Numbered from the stretch's first letter, positions 1 through 11,694 are shown. The stretch is 64,000 nt of DNA from Pyxicephalus adspersus (GCF_032062135.1 NC_092858.1:121057129-121121128), one strand, 5' to 3'. Notes: generated by a model from the sequence alone, not told the origin. A program made the numbers and translations.

Positions 1-466
1 TCAGTCACCTGATCTGAACCCAATTGAACATGCATTTCACTTGTTGAAGACTACACTTCGGACATAAAGGCCCACAAACAAACAGCAACTGAAAGCCGCT
101 GCAGTAAAGGCCTGGCAAAGCATTAAAAAGGAGGAAACCCAGCATCTGGTGATGTCCATGAGTTCAAGACTACAGGCTGTCATTGCCAGCAAAGGGTTTT
201 CAAACAAGTATTAGAAATGAACATTTTATTTTCAGCTTTTTAATTTGTCCAATTATTTTTGAGCCCCTGAAATGAAGTGATTGTGTTAACAAAGGCTTTA
301 GTTCCTCACATTTTAATGTAATCTTTTTGTTCAACCCACTGAATTAAAGCTGAAAGTCTGCAGTTCACCTGCATCTGAGTTGTTTCATTTAAAATTAATT
401 GTGGTAATGTCCAGAACCAAAATTAGAAAACAGTTGTCTCTGTCCAAATATTTATGGACCTAAATG
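1..466 (+). mobile_element. Tc1-like transposon, right portion, cut by window edge (copy A)
   Basis: This is the 3' part of a Tc1/mariner-superfamily element whose left part lies outside the window. It holds the end of the transposase frame and then a long right terminal region. The last ~75 bases are the inverse of the left end of the copy at 52185 (TAGGTCCATAAATATTTGG), so the boundary is about base 466. The closing bases read CCTAAATG where CCTAACTG is expected, and no flanking TA is intact, so the tip is mutated. It is in the same orientation as, and highly similar to, the copy at 52-53.8 kb. Confidence 0.93.
2..214 (+). pseudogene. Tc1-like transposase, C-terminal fragment
   Basis: The frame begins at QSPDLNPIEH, the motif holding the third catalytic acidic residue (E) of a DD34E transposase, and runs to the natural stop at 212-214 (SNKY-stop). 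An in-frame TAA at 65-67 falls where copy B at 53.4 kb has GAA, so this copy is dead as well as cut by the window edge. Known role of the family: nuclear cut-and-paste transposase acting on the element's own inverted repeats at TA targets. Confidence 0.9.
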
Positions 467-1001
467 AAACTATATTTCTTAAGTGTTTTTATTCCATGTA
501 ATAAATAATAATAAATATATATTGTCCAATGAATGTATTGGAATTTTGCATCAATCACAATCAACCTAACTATTTATGGATTGATTGAGGCTCTGATTTT
601 TTTTTAGCATTTACCATGTATGACATATAACAGTGATATTCTCTCACTGTCAACAAATGACATGTGTAGGATATAAGTATTAGGCAAACAATGTTGTCAT
701 TTATATTTATATCTTAGCATGACATTGCAGCGTTCCATCAGTCAATGCCAAATTCCTGGATGATGCAACTTATTTGGAACACATGCGTTAATTGCAGAAA
801 ATGAATAGCTAGTATGAGGCACATTTTTTTTACTTTTAAACCATTTAGTTAGGCTTTGGGTGCACTTCTAAACTAATGTTTGATGAAGGAAAGTACCTTA
901 AAATCCAAGTTGTTCAAATAACATAGACAAGAACGAAGTTTCAATTTAAACATATAATTTTTTGTATAATGATGTTTTACATAAACACTGAGGCATCATA
1001 G
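467..1001. other. Intergenic AT-rich spacer, nothing recognised
   Basis: Unique-looking AT-rich DNA between the Tc1 right end and the mariner. I see no convincing open frame, repeat end or RNA gene. Confidence 0.5.
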
Positions 1002-1003
1002 TA

Positions 1004-2163
1004 TGAAGGGGTACTGAGAAGTCCTGGCTTTGCCCAGAAAGAATTGAGCCAGAGTTTTGAGATAACTCATTTATTCAACATATCCCCCCCTGAGACTGAT
1101 GCACTTGGTACAGTGAAGTTGCAGCTTTTCTAGACCTTTCAAATAAAAGTCCTTTGGTTAGGCCGCAAACCAGCTCTCAGCAGCATCTTTGACCTTAGAA
1201 ATGTCCTCAAAACATTGCCCCCTCAGGTGTTTCTTCAAATTCAGGAACAGATAACAGTCCAAAAGGGCCAGGTTAGGTGAGTAGAAGGGATGATAGACCA
1301 ATTGAAAACCCAGGGTGTTCAATTTGGCAGCCACAACATTGGACCTGTGCGCAGGTGCATTGTCCTGCAAAAAAAAGGATCCCTTTCATCAACTTTCCAC
1401 AGTGTTTCATCTTAATTGCCTCCTTCAGCTGGTCCAGGAGGTTAGCATATTACTGTCCAGTGATACTAGAGCCCTGAGGTAGGTAGTCCACCAACAGAAT
1501 ACCGTCTTTGTCCCAGAAAACGGACGCCGTGACTTTTTGTGGCCGATTTCTGGGTTCAGAACTTCTTCCGCGGCGGGGACCCGCTGTGACGCCATTCCTT
1601 TGACTGTTCCTTGGTTTCAGGATCATAGATGTGGAGCCAGGTTAATCCTCAGTCACTAACCTAGCCAGAAACTCCTGTGCAGCTTCAAAATGGGCCAAAA
1701 CAGCTTTGGATGCTTCAACTTGTTCCTTCTTCTGATCACCGTTCAAACATTTCGGCACTAACTTCGCTGAAAGCTTGCGCATGTCTAAGATAGTGGTGAT
1801 AACAACCCCAACACGCTTCCATGAGATGTCAAGTATCTGGGCTATCTTTTTTGCGGATATTCACCGGTCCTCAATAATCAGCTCACGGTTGCCGGGTCAT
1901 CTTCAATGGTGAAACGCCCAGTCTTGCTGACTTTCCCTGGAAAAACGAAAACTTCATGACGGCCCGTAACTCCAACGACGTGAAACTTGCTTGTGCCTTT
2001 GGCATCACAGCTTCTCACTAAAAGAAAAAACAGTTTTTAGAATCAAAAAGACCTGATATTTGCACAGTTACATACTAAGATAATAGGCTGTCATATTCCC
2101 CAACACTCATTTTTCTATTTCATCTGGAAGGGGCAAAGCCAGGAACATCTCCGCACCCCCTCA
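1004..2163 (-). mobile_element. mariner (DD34D) DNA transposon with TIRs and TA duplication
   Basis: A ~1.16 kb element on the minus strand. The ends are inverted: TGAAGGGGTACTGAGA at 1004 mirrors the right end, whose reverse complement starts TGAGGGGGTGCGGAGA. Both arms continue into CCTGGCTTTGCCC, giving TIRs of about 31-34 bp. TA dinucleotides at 1002-1003 and 2164-2165 fit the TA target duplication of the superfamily. The length is close to the ~1.3 kb usual for mariners but short, consistent with the missing N-terminal part of the transposase frame. The two TIRs have diverged and the frame is broken, so this is an inactive copy. Confidence 0.92.
1071..1950 (-). pseudogene. mariner transposase pseudogene
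   Basis: Reading down the minus strand, recognisable pieces come in the usual order: a GRFTIEDD-like start of the second helix-turn-helix region, DMRKLSAKLVPK, HFEAAQEFL, FWDKDGILLVDYLPQG (first catalytic D), FLQDNAPAH (second D) and YSPNLALLDCYLF. The third D lies exactly 34 residues after the second, the mariner DD34D signature. The frame closes with GGYVE-stop at 1071-1073. It is broken by at least one frameshift in the middle, TAA/TGA codons (one in the ITGQ-stop-YANLL stretch) and a stop at 1158-1160 inside the C-terminus. The first helix-turn-helix (~90 residues) is not visible between the right TIR and the GRFTIEDD stretch, suggesting an old internal deletion. Not functional. Confidence 0.9.
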
Positions 2164-2165
2164 TA

Positions 2166-2489
2166 TGTAAATCTTTTTTTAAGACAGAATGCCCTCAAAA
2201 AGAATTGTCACAAACCTGTTAAAAAAGTATCCTAATAAAGCAATAAATAATAAAGCAATCCTCTGGTAACAGATCTTGTGTTGTCACCTAGCCAAAATGT
2301 AGGACTATATAGCATACTAGAAAAATGTGTGCAAGATATCCTATATCCTGTCAGGTTTTTTTATTTCTTCTGGTGGTGGTGCTTAGATAATAATGGAAGA
2401 AAAGTATAAGTACTGCTTTTCAGGTAGATGTATGCTTTACTGCAGGAGAAATGTTTAACATATACAGAGCCGAGTCTAGAACAATATGT
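2166..2489. other. Spacer, nothing recognised
   Basis: AT-rich sequence between the mariner and the LINE fragment. It may contain undetected upstream LINE sequence, but no motif can be read. Confidence 0.4.
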
Positions 2490-2925
2490 ATTCACTTTAA
2501 GATCGTTACAAAGAACAAGAGGGCACTTTTTGCGTCTGGAGGAAAATACGTTTAATCTCCGGATAAGGAAGGGATTCTTTACTGTAGGTCTGTGAAAATG
2601 TGGAATCGGCTCCCTCAGGAATTAGTCTCAGCAACTACTATAGATTGCTAAGAAAAATCTGGATGCTTTTCTAGAAGCACAGAATATAACTGGGTATTAA
2701 AGCTTTAAAGTAAAGAAAACAGAGACCTTTGATCCGGGGAACATCCGATTCCCTTATGGAATCAGGAATCATTTTTTTCCCCCAGTTGTAGCCAATTTTT
2801 CCAGGGTTTTTTTTGTTTGCCTTCCTCTGGATCAACTATGTCCATAGGGTCTTATATCTGGGATGGGTTAATTTCCCTAGTGGTTGAAGGTGATGAACTT
2901 TGGGGAAAAAGCATATGCAAAAGTA
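2490..2925 (+). mobile_element. CR1-like LINE 3' end: ORF2 C-terminus plus 3' UTR
   Basis: Conceptual translation gives FNLRIRKGFF followed, after a one-base frame change near 2590, by VKMWNRLPQELVSATTIDC (2592-2648). This is the conserved C-terminal tail seen after the reverse transcriptase of CR1-group non-LTR retrotransposons. An in-frame TAA follows, then a 3' UTR (about 2700-2925) whose core (ATCCGATTCCCTTATGGAAT, then TTTGCCTTCCTCTGGATCAA) recurs at 37.13-37.26 kb. The frameshift and the 5' truncation show a dead copy. Similar tail residues (WSRLPAEVVSE) end the reverse-transcriptase remnant at 16.8 kb, so the pieces probably belong to one broad LINE group; subfamily is not resolved. 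Confidence 0.75.
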
Positions 2926-3240
2926 TATTATTATTAATAAACAGTATTTCTATAGCGCCAACATATTACTCAGCCCTGTACATTCAATAGTGGTTGCAAA
3001 TGACAGGCAGATACAGACAGTGACACAGAAGGAGAGAACCTTGCCAGAAAAGCTTACAATCTAAGTGGTGGGGAAGCAGCACACAACAGGAGGGTGGGAT
3101 ATGTAGTGGTGGGTAAGTAGTGAGGGTTTTAAGAGACAGAAGAAGATAGATAGATAAGTCTCAAAATGTGGGTTTTGAGTATTCTTTTAATTGAGCAGAA
3201 AGTAGTAGCAAGCTGAATAGGATGAGGGAGACCATGCAAG
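2926..3240 (-). mobile_element. L2-type LINE 3' tail, reverse orientation
   Basis: Starts with a TTA run and TATAGCGCCAACATATTA, the inverse of the GGCGCTATATAAAT tail seen at 59.2 kb. It continues through the inverse of the CAGTGACAC and GTAAGCTCTTCGGGGC segments to about 3065. The next ~175 bases, ending near CAGAAAGTAGTAGCAAGC, look like more of the same 3' region. One of seven copies of this tail in the window. Confidence 0.8.
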
Positions 3241-3533
3241 AGAATCTTCCCTTTTTCAAAGCCTACACTTCCATTTTTAAAGCTTCTGCCTATATGCAGT
3301 GTTACATATGCAACTGAAAGTTTGCCAGTTACCTGACCCCTATTTATCCCTTTTCACCTACTGGAGCACCCCTGCAACCTTAAAAATAGCAAAATGCTTA
3401 TTTATCTACCTTTTATCCAGCCATCCGCAATCCTGTTTATCTTCTATTTCTCATCTCATTTGCATCCATATTAATGTCATTCTGTTGTCATTTTCAATCA
3501 ACCTGAATGCTTTATGATCATATTCAATAAATG

Positions 3534-3713
3534 CGTACACACATCCAATTTTTATCTTTGGAAATGAACGACGAACGAACGACCGATTGGCCAAAAATCG
3601 TTTGTAAAAAAAGTAACCAACGACGCCAACGAAGGAGGATAGTCGTTGGAAATGAACGACCGGACCGGCGGATCGGATTGGACGACGATCGTTGACCATC
3701 TATCGTGTGTACG
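3534..3713. mobile_element. CpG-rich short TIR element (MITE-like)
   Basis: A 180-bp block much richer in CpG than its surroundings, packed with CGAACGAACGACC and CGACGATCG-type words. The ends are CGTACACAC and GTGTGTACG, a perfect 9-bp terminal inverted pair that continues with mismatches. No clear target-site duplication is seen, so the superfamily is undecided. No coding capacity. Confidence 0.65.
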
Positions 3714-5411
3714 GTCGTTCAATTCTAAAATTTGCATCTATAATATTAAAATAGAGTGTTATTTGCAGCATTAAGCAGTTGTACCCTCCTATAGTGTTGA
3801 CAATCCAGGGGTTTCTTATCATAAATAGTAGATATTAATTACCTTGCTTCCATTCCACTCGTAATAACTTTTTCTACACGGACACAATGTTCCCCCAATT
3901 GCTATGTTTTTATTAACTACCACTAGGCAAGAACCATTATAAATTGTGTTTTCTTTTCCAATCTTTGGCATGTATACTTGGTCCTCCAATCTGGACACTA
4001 ATATCTTTTACTATGTTCACTGACGACTTTGCTATTTTGTATAGCTCTATATGCCATATTTTATCTTCAGTTAAACTGTATAGAGATAAAGATACTGTAT
4101 AAACAATAAAGATACTTATGTTATAAATCCTATGTTTTTTTTTTTAAACTGGGGCAAACCTGATAAGTAAGTATGCTTATCTGTATAACTTACTGTATAG
4201 CTTTTCTATCTCCAAAGGCATTCTTTTTAGGGAAACAACACAAAATTGTGCATCTCTTTTACTCCTTTAAATGACCATACATTTTTTTGCATACTGTACT
4301 CAGTAACAAAAATATTCATAAGGCCTTTATGAGTGCCAAACAAAGTTGCACTAGTCCACAAAAATAAATTCTCTCAATTGATAATATCAAACTCACAATC
4401 TGTTTTCAGTAATAAAAACTAGTTACATTTAAATAGTTCTAGAGAAATCCTAATGTATCATTCACAATGAGAGTTAAGCAATGACAATGAAAAATCAAAC
4501 TTACAGAGATATTCCCCATGTGTCAACTCACCATACGCTTTTTTGCTTTAGGAATGTGCTAGAGAGGCTTAGATTGAGGAATTTGGTACTAATTTCAGGC
4601 TCCTGACGTACAGAACCAGACAGTTAAAAATAACCATATCTCACCCATAAACAAAACAAGCAATGATCAATTACATTCTCTCCCTTTCCACTCACATGTA
4701 ACCATGGCCGAAAGCCAAGAAAGGATCAGGTTTGATGTTTATGCACCTACTAAGGAAGAACATGTGATGTAGAAGGATTTTACTTTGAGTTTTATCCTGT
4801 AAAATGTAGAGTTGAAGTCTAAGCATTGTAAGACAGTTGAGTTTGATGAGGCTTCACCAGTGAGAATTGATAGAGGTAAGCTTATTTCAGCAGCCATATA
4901 AGGAGTCAAAAGATGCATTGTCATTACAAGACATTTTGGCTGCCATTTTTCAAAGCCATCAAATAAATCAAATAGTTTTTTTAAACACATGGGTATCTCA
5001 AGAATGAAAATTTCTTCTAGGTATACATCACTTGTTATTTGTCTTTGTAAGACACAAAATCCTGTTTAAATGTTGTTAGCATACGAGATGTTAAAAACCA
5101 AGACACAAGATTTAGCTGCACTAAATTCCACTTAAACTCAATCCATTCAGGTAAATGTGGTAAGCCTTGCTTGGTAAGGGGGCAACATATACCTACAGAT
5201 GCATTCAAATATTATGTGAAGTACTTGGTGACTAAAGTAAGTTATATCCAGAATTTGGTGTACCTCACCTAACATACTGATATTAGTGGTATACAAATTA
5301 AAATATCATATTGTTTGTGTAGATACCTCTTTTATAATAGTGAAAAAGAATTACAAATGTTGCTAGCTAGAACGACAGCTTCTAGAATGGATCACCAACT
5401 AAAATGTTTAT
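3714..5411. other. AT-rich spacer, nothing recognised
   Basis: No repeat ends, RNA genes or credible exons seen. An 83-codon minus-strand frame at 4739-4990 has no recognisable domain and is treated as chance. Confidence 0.45.
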
Positions 5412-5566
5412 GTTATTATTATAATTATTATTATTATATAATATATATTAATAAACAGGATTTATATGGCACCAACATATTATGTAGTGCTGTACAGACT
5501 TATACAGACAGTGACACAGGAGAAGAAGAAGACCCTGCCCCGAAGAGCTTACAATCTAGGAGGTGG
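5412..5566 (-). mobile_element. L2-type LINE 3' tail with TTA microsatellite, reverse
   Basis: A degenerate TTA run (5412-5448), then AATAAACAGGATTTATATGG and the inverse tail through ACAGTGACACAGG and GAAGAGCTTACAATCTAG. The order is that of the 59.15-59.30 kb tail, inverted. A short plus-strand frame crosses it but is not a gene. Confidence 0.85.
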
Positions 5567-8500
5567 TAAGTTTTTAGAGCTACCTTTTCTTTGTTACATT
5601 CATTAATTCATTGATCCAAGTGGAGAAGAAGGCCAACCAAGGTCATACAAGGGTGAATTTCTGACAAAGCCAAGATGGGAAAGTAAAGTCTAAATAACAA
5701 TTGATTATTAAAAGAAGTCAACAAGAACCCCACATTTTAATAGAAGGTTTTGCAGGTAGCAATTGCTACATTTGGGGTCAAATAAAAATCTATAGAGAAT
5801 GTCCTAATTTAACCTGCTTGGAAGGTGCTCAAGCATTCAAGCTACAGTCTTTCCTTGAACATATAGGCAAAGGCAGGACCTTCTGAAACAAAGTATTATG
5901 GAATAATGAATCAGAGATTGGCCACAGTAATAGTAGACAAAGGACAACTATGAATTTTGCTTCATATCAAAGTGTGCTAGATGAGAATGTGAGGCCATCG
6001 GTCTGAAACTTGGGATTCTATCCAAGCATATTGAATTTAGGAATGGTTATGTTTTAACCAAAAATGAGGAACTTTACTATACATTTGTATACTTTTTTTT
6101 TATTTCCAAGGTTTTGGAATTTTTTATTGCTGTGTAATTAGGACTTTTCTCAAGACTCCCAATTATTAATTAATGGGAAAGAAAAAGCAAAAAGAAAGGG
6201 TGGAGAATTGTGTCCTGGGTCGTAGACTTTATATGTAGTCCTATGAGTAATGCAAACTTGGAGCAATTAAAAGAATGGGCGGATAAGGATGGTTCAAAAA
6301 GAGTAGAGTTAGGAGAAAAATGGGAGACTAAAAGAAGTGAGAAGTGTAGAGGGGTGGAGTGGGGGAAGTAGGATCCCACTTTGCAATTGTTGGAGTTGGA
6401 CATTCCCCTGCAAAAAATCTGGTATACAAATCCTGGCAACATTGACATGGATTAATAGTGAACATTGATATGATTTCCCTGGAATTGCATTTTAGTGAAG
6501 TAGAAACAAAGTTTTTTTTATATGGTATGTGAAAGTGTGTACTATTTGAGTCTATGATTACCACTCCTTTTCATAAGGTAGAGTGTGGGACAGTCCCAGA
6601 ATATATAGAAAATAGCACTCTCCTCCCCTCCACATTGGAAAGGGACAGAAAGAAAGAAACTAAGACACTCGGGGTTCTGTGTACTCTTATGTTAGAAGTT
6701 TATATCCTGGTGGTACATGTTGCTGAAGAAGGATTAATGTTCTGATTGGAAAATATGAACCTTCCTGTTCCTGTGAAAAAGTCATCTGTAAACCTTTTCA
6801 TATTTTTTTTTAAAAATGGGAGAGTTTGTTCTAAGTATGGAGGTGTCAATAGAGTAAAGTTGTATGAGAAAATAACTCAGGACTGTGCTTAGTGCTGTTA
6901 TTTTATATTTAATGTTATTTATTATTTTATGTATTACAATATTTATTTGCAATACAAATTATCAGCAAAAACAAGAACATCATTTTCTGTTCACCACATT
7001 ATTCATAAGAATCTACTATTTCTACTGTTTTCTCGCATCTTCTGACCAGCCAGTGTAGAAAGCCGTTAGTGTCACTGCTGTGGAGATTTGCAAGTAATTC
7101 CTCTTCTGATAGAAAGTGATGGCAATCTCCCCATAGAGATCAATGTAGAGGAAGGAAAAATAAATTCTTTTGGCTTCCTTCTAAAATGACATGCTTCTAA
7201 AATGAATGCTTTTCTCAGCCAGACACTGGGAGTTTGTGCCTAAGTCCAATGACTTAATTGAAGCTCAAAACTGCATTTAGAGATAAATTTTACAATAGAA
7301 AACTATGGTATTCTTGGTACAAGGTTCTGCAGTTTGTTTGTTCAGATATATATTTAGTTTTGGAATATTTAGCACTGAATGGCTATTCTCTTATTACTTG
7401 GATTGTCCTTCCAGTACATGAATACAGCATATTCAAGTGGAAGATATACCATACCCAGCAACTAACTCCTTAGAACAGTTTGAAGGTTTCTTTACATAAC
7501 TTCTATCTCAATTACAGTTTAAGTTATAAATACCAATTGATTTTAAGGTATAAATACTGTTATATTTTGATAGCTCCCCCATATAAGTGTTTCTTAAATG
7601 ATTAGAGAAAAGCCCTGACCTCTGATCAGTGGCCACTCAAAGCTCATTTAAACTCATGTCTTCAGCCCACCAGTGTAGACAATAACGTTAACAAAGTCAA
7701 TTCACCCAGGTAGGAAGACTGATGGTTTATTTAAAATAAGTCTATATTGTTTAGGTTACAATTTTCCATTGTAATGTTTTGTCTTGAAGGTTTGTTTTAT
7801 TCTTCAGGTGTAAATACTCCTTTCCTGGGCTTTTGTATATCAATTTTCTTGAGACATTTTGGCTTAAACTGACACATCATTAACAGTTTTTAACCCAGTT
7901 AGCGAAAGAGAAAACTTCTTGCTGATGAACTGCTATAAACAGAATGCGTCTTATAGCCTGACAAATGAGCTGCAAATTGTGTCCTGTGCATGTAACACTT
8001 TATAAAAGTTTTATAAAGGCATGAGCAAAATCAAAAATATATCATTTATTTGGTATGAGCAAAATAAAAAAGGCCTATAAAATTCTTCAAACTGAAAATG
8101 TTATTAAGGTGTTCCACCTGTTTTCATGTGTGGTTGTCATTACACTTTAGGTGAGGCTAGATGCTTTGCTTATTGCTTCATATCTCAAATGCCTTTGCCC
8201 TATTTATCATCAGGAGCTTGCCTAGGAAAAACATTGGTATTATAGAGACATAAACATTCATCAACAGTGAGGTTCTACTAGTAAATTATTTATGGAACAT
8301 TGTAATTCCAGCATACAATTACATTAGTTATAATTGCAAGAGTTCATTAGTTTCATATACCGGTATATCTGGGCCAAGGTCCAGACAAAAATACAAACCC
8401 ACCCTTTCAATCACAAATGCTATCCAATAATGAAAGATGTGAGTCTGCTACTAAACTATCTTAAAATAAAGGACATTTACTACTGGACTGCTGAAAATGT

Positions 8501-8576
8501 CATGCCCACTTATTGATACAATAAACCTGGACAGTTTCATAAAACTGAAATGCAGGTCGTGGTAGATGGGGCTGTA
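5567..8576. other. AT-rich spacer, nothing recognised
   Basis: About 3 kb with only short chance frames. No TIRs, LINE motifs or RNA genes could be identified. Confidence 0.45.
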
Positions 8577-8627
8577 AATTGGGGATACAGTAAAGGTGAT
8601 ATTGGGGTGAATTGGGGATACAGTAAA
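8577..8627 (+). repeat. Local direct repeat, 18 bp, period 33
   Basis: AATTGGGGATACAGTAAA occurs at 8577-8594 and again, identically, at 8610-8627. A two-copy tandem duplication of about 33 bp whose intervening halves have diverged. Confidence 0.85.
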
Positions 8628-9357
8628 CTTGAAGTACAGAATAGTTAACAAAGTGTCATACCAAGAGTTTATACCAAAATGTATGGGTCTGTATAGTTCA
8701 ACTTATTTTTTAGGAAAAGTAAAGTTAATAAACCCTCCAGAACAGGAATTGAGAACCTTTGAAGTAAACCAAATAATAGCAAGCAATGTTAATATCTAGA
8801 TTTAAAGCTATTTGGATTTATTGTATAATTATTTATTTAGTAGAAGACACATCACAAGTAATAATAAAATAAAATTGCAATTATTATTTTAACTGTACCA
8901 TTGTTGTAAAAGAATTTCTGTGCATTAAAATCACATTTGCTTGATTGCTTATGATAAAATTTGTACATCATATCATTTACAAAAAACATCTGTATGTATA
9001 AAATACTAGATATATAGGCATATACTGGAATTTCTAGATATACTTCTAGAAATTTAGGCTCAGACTATTTCAGAAAATTCTATTTTTTCTCAGTTTCTTG
9101 GTATAGGTATGGTTTCTACGCAATTATTGTGTATACTTTTCACTCCCCTCAGCCATGTTTGTGTATGCTAGAATTATGTAATATAGAAGTTAGTGCTAAA
9201 GTGAGGAGGACACCAGGTGGGATCTTGTCTTGAAAATCTACTCTTCCCACCAGACTAAAAGAGAGGTGCAAAGCCCTGGAGGCAAAATCAGTAAATATAT
9301 TGCTTTGGAAAACTTCTTTTAGAAAATCTACCAACTGGACTGGTTTTCTTCTATATG
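8628..9357. other. AT-rich spacer, nothing recognised
   Basis: No supported feature up to the target duplication of the hAT-type element. Confidence 0.45.
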
Positions 9358-9365
9358 TTTTAAGT

Positions 9366-9711
9366 CAGGGGTCGGCAAACTCCAGCCTTTAGGCCAGATA
9401 CAGCCTAGCCGGTAGTTTGTTTAGGCCTAACGGGTGTTGGGAACTACCGGAGCCGCAGCCACCGGAGCTTCGTTGCCACCTCCTTGCTGTGGCTCCATTA
9501 TTTATCGCGGCCGGCATTGATTCTTCAGCCGCTGCGGTAAATAGTAAATGCCCCCGGAAGGGAAATCCCTCTCCTCCACAATGCATACAGAGGAGAGGGA
9601 TTTCACTTCAGGGGGTGTTCCCTGTTGGTGGGCAGGACTCAGAGTCCGGCCTAGTGTGCTCCCGCCCACCCCTGAAATGGCCTAGTGGCAATAAAAGTTT
9701 GCCGACTTCTA
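9366..9711. mobile_element. hAT-type non-autonomous element with perfect 8-bp target duplication
   Basis: A 346-bp GC-rich block starting CAGGGGTCGGCAAACT and ending AGTTTGCCGACTTCTA, so the ends are inverted repeats sharing GTCGGCAAACT. It is flanked by identical 8-mers TTTTAAGT at 9358-9365 and 9712-9719. A CAGG/G start and an 8-bp duplication are the signature of the hAT superfamily. Inside, GAAATCCCTCTCCTC and its exact inverse form a 15-bp stem (about 9562-9576 with 9590-9604). There is no transposase frame, so any movement would have needed an autonomous relative. The perfect duplication suggests a fairly recent insertion. Confidence 0.93.
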
Positions 9712-9719
9712 TTTTAAGT

Positions 9720-11127
9720 GATTTACGTACTTACCTGTTAAAATGTTGCTCCTAAACTCCAACCATTCTTTGAGTAAAAGTGAAACATTTGAACCCTTGA
9801 AAGAATGTTCCATAAGCCCCTCTATCAAGCAAATTTGGTGACAAAAATATTTTTAGGGAATTACAGGAAATTTACTCAGTGAGCAGACGGCTTTAAAATA
9901 TTTTTCTTCTTGCAAGCTACTTAAAAAAAAAAAAAAATCCATAGACATCAATACAATTTTTAGTTAAACAGGTGTTAAAATTTCAACTTAAAGTATAAAA
10001 AAAAAATGGTGGCAAACAAATAATCCTGCAATGTTGACCATCCCTTGGTAGGTGAAATTACCATTAGGCATTAAGTTTCTGGAGCCTTCCAGAATTTTCA
10101 GCTTAAATAACAAATTGTTTTTAGTAAAGAGCTATCGAGTAAACTGTTAGACAATGCAACCTACATAAATGTAAAACGTAATGCAATCTAACCTGCTTTA
10201 GAATAAATATTATATAATAGGTTTAATAATAATGATATTTATGTTCCAGCATTTAATAATTTCTTGCCCCCCCCCCCAAACATAATATAAATTACCTTTG
10301 AATAGCTAAAAGTTCAACTTATTATTATTATTTTATTTTTTTTATGAAGTGAGGTTTATACACTGCAATGATTTTTGAAACAGGCCATGCCACCATAGAA
10401 ACCTGTTGGGTAAGTAGTGAGATAATTAGACTAACTGCATGTATTTGATGTAAACTTTTTGGTAGTTTTAAATTATCATAAGTACCTAAATTTACAGGTT
10501 CCAGACAACACATAGGCTTGGCTAAGGCCTGTGTATAGGTTTTTATGCTCAATAATATTGATTCTAGTGTTCATTTCTGTGTTCTTACCATTTGCTACAT
10601 TTTGACTTTAAGGGTGATAATGAGTTTTTGCACCAGTAATCATCTGTGACCGCATAGAGGATCCAGAGGTGAAGCTGGTAACTTTCTGTTTCAGCCTTTT
10701 TCATGAATAGGTGTGAATTCTTCTTCCTTGACTCATTGCCTTGTGGTCTTGGTAAAACGGGCATGCCAACAGACTCTTACTGCTACTGAGGAATTGATTT
10801 TGACATGATGGCTGCCGTCCTTTTTCTTCTGATTTGAGGTGGTTGTCCTACTATTTTATTTATACCTACTACACATTGCCAGGATGTTAAGTAGTAATTT
10901 TCTGTATTTCTACATGTTCTGTTTCTGTAATAGGCTTTGGCTCTGTTAATGTACACGCTCCTTTTCTCAGAACCAAAGCTGCTGTACCAGATCAGCATCA
11001 TTTCCAAGACTCATTGGGTCTTCTTTATTAAAACCTTCAATACACGTAAGCAGTACATATAGTTAGAAAAATTCTGTTCTTTTTTTTTAAATGTATGAAC
11101 GATTATATATATATATATATATATATA
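9720..11127. other. AT-rich spacer with homopolymer runs
   Basis: Contains an A run near 9925, a C run near 10267 and an AT dinucleotide run at about 11104-11128. No genes or transposon ends recognised. Confidence 0.5.
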
Positions 11128-11211
11128 TTAACAAATATACTGTAAATATATATATATTGAGGTATTTTGTGCCAAAAATATATATATATATATTTACAGT
11201 ATATTTGTTAA
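11128..11211. repeat. Perfect 30-bp-arm AT-rich palindrome
   Basis: The 30 bases at 11128-11157, starting TTAACAAATATACTGTAAAT, are the exact reverse complement of 11182-11211. The spacer is 24 bases. The arms include non-microsatellite sequence (ACAAATATACTGTAAA), so this is more than two TA runs facing each other. Confidence 0.95.
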
Positions 11212-11611
11212 TTGCCTATTTAAACCCCCAAAATACCTACTGATCTTGCTAGTGTAGTCTGTTTAATTTATTTTCCATGTTAGGACAATACTTTTTTGCC
11301 TCCTCAGAAATCATGGCACCATTGTTTTACTTGTGTATATAGTTTCTAATTGGATAACAGTGTGATATACAGACTCAAGGTTGTAGGGATTGCTAAAAAT
11401 TTGTCTAAAAGCTACAGTATAAGACCAAAAGGCATGGGAGCTCAATGATTTGCCTTATGCAGGAACCTTTTCCATGCTAAACATGCCAATTCCCTGTCTT
11501 TTAGGTATTAAAAAATAAAGGTATGCTGAGAATGTAGTTTGCTTAATTTTGCCTTGGCTTAAGGCAGATCCGAGAGAAAATTTAGATTTATAGTATTCAA
11601 ATCAGAACCTT
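11212..11611. other. Spacer, nothing recognised
   Basis: No feature supported. Confidence 0.4.
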
Positions 11612-11694
11612 GCCAACCTGCTTAAATCACTGAGACCCTAACTGATGAAAGTGTATCTTCTCCAACCTTGGAGAGCTTTAATAAATCAGAGCTG
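11612..11694. mobile_element. Foldback MITE, right half only
   Basis: ACTGATGAAAGTGTATCTTC followed by CTTGGAGAGCTTTAATAAAT matches the right half of the foldback family described in full at 44853-45076. The left half is not visible, so the copy is truncated. A run of 11 C follows directly. Confidence 0.8.

Noticed and set aside
9417..9755. 112-codon plus-strand frame rich in Pro/Ala
   Set aside because: It runs through the hAT-type short element and out into the flank; length is due to GC-rich repeat sequence lacking stops.
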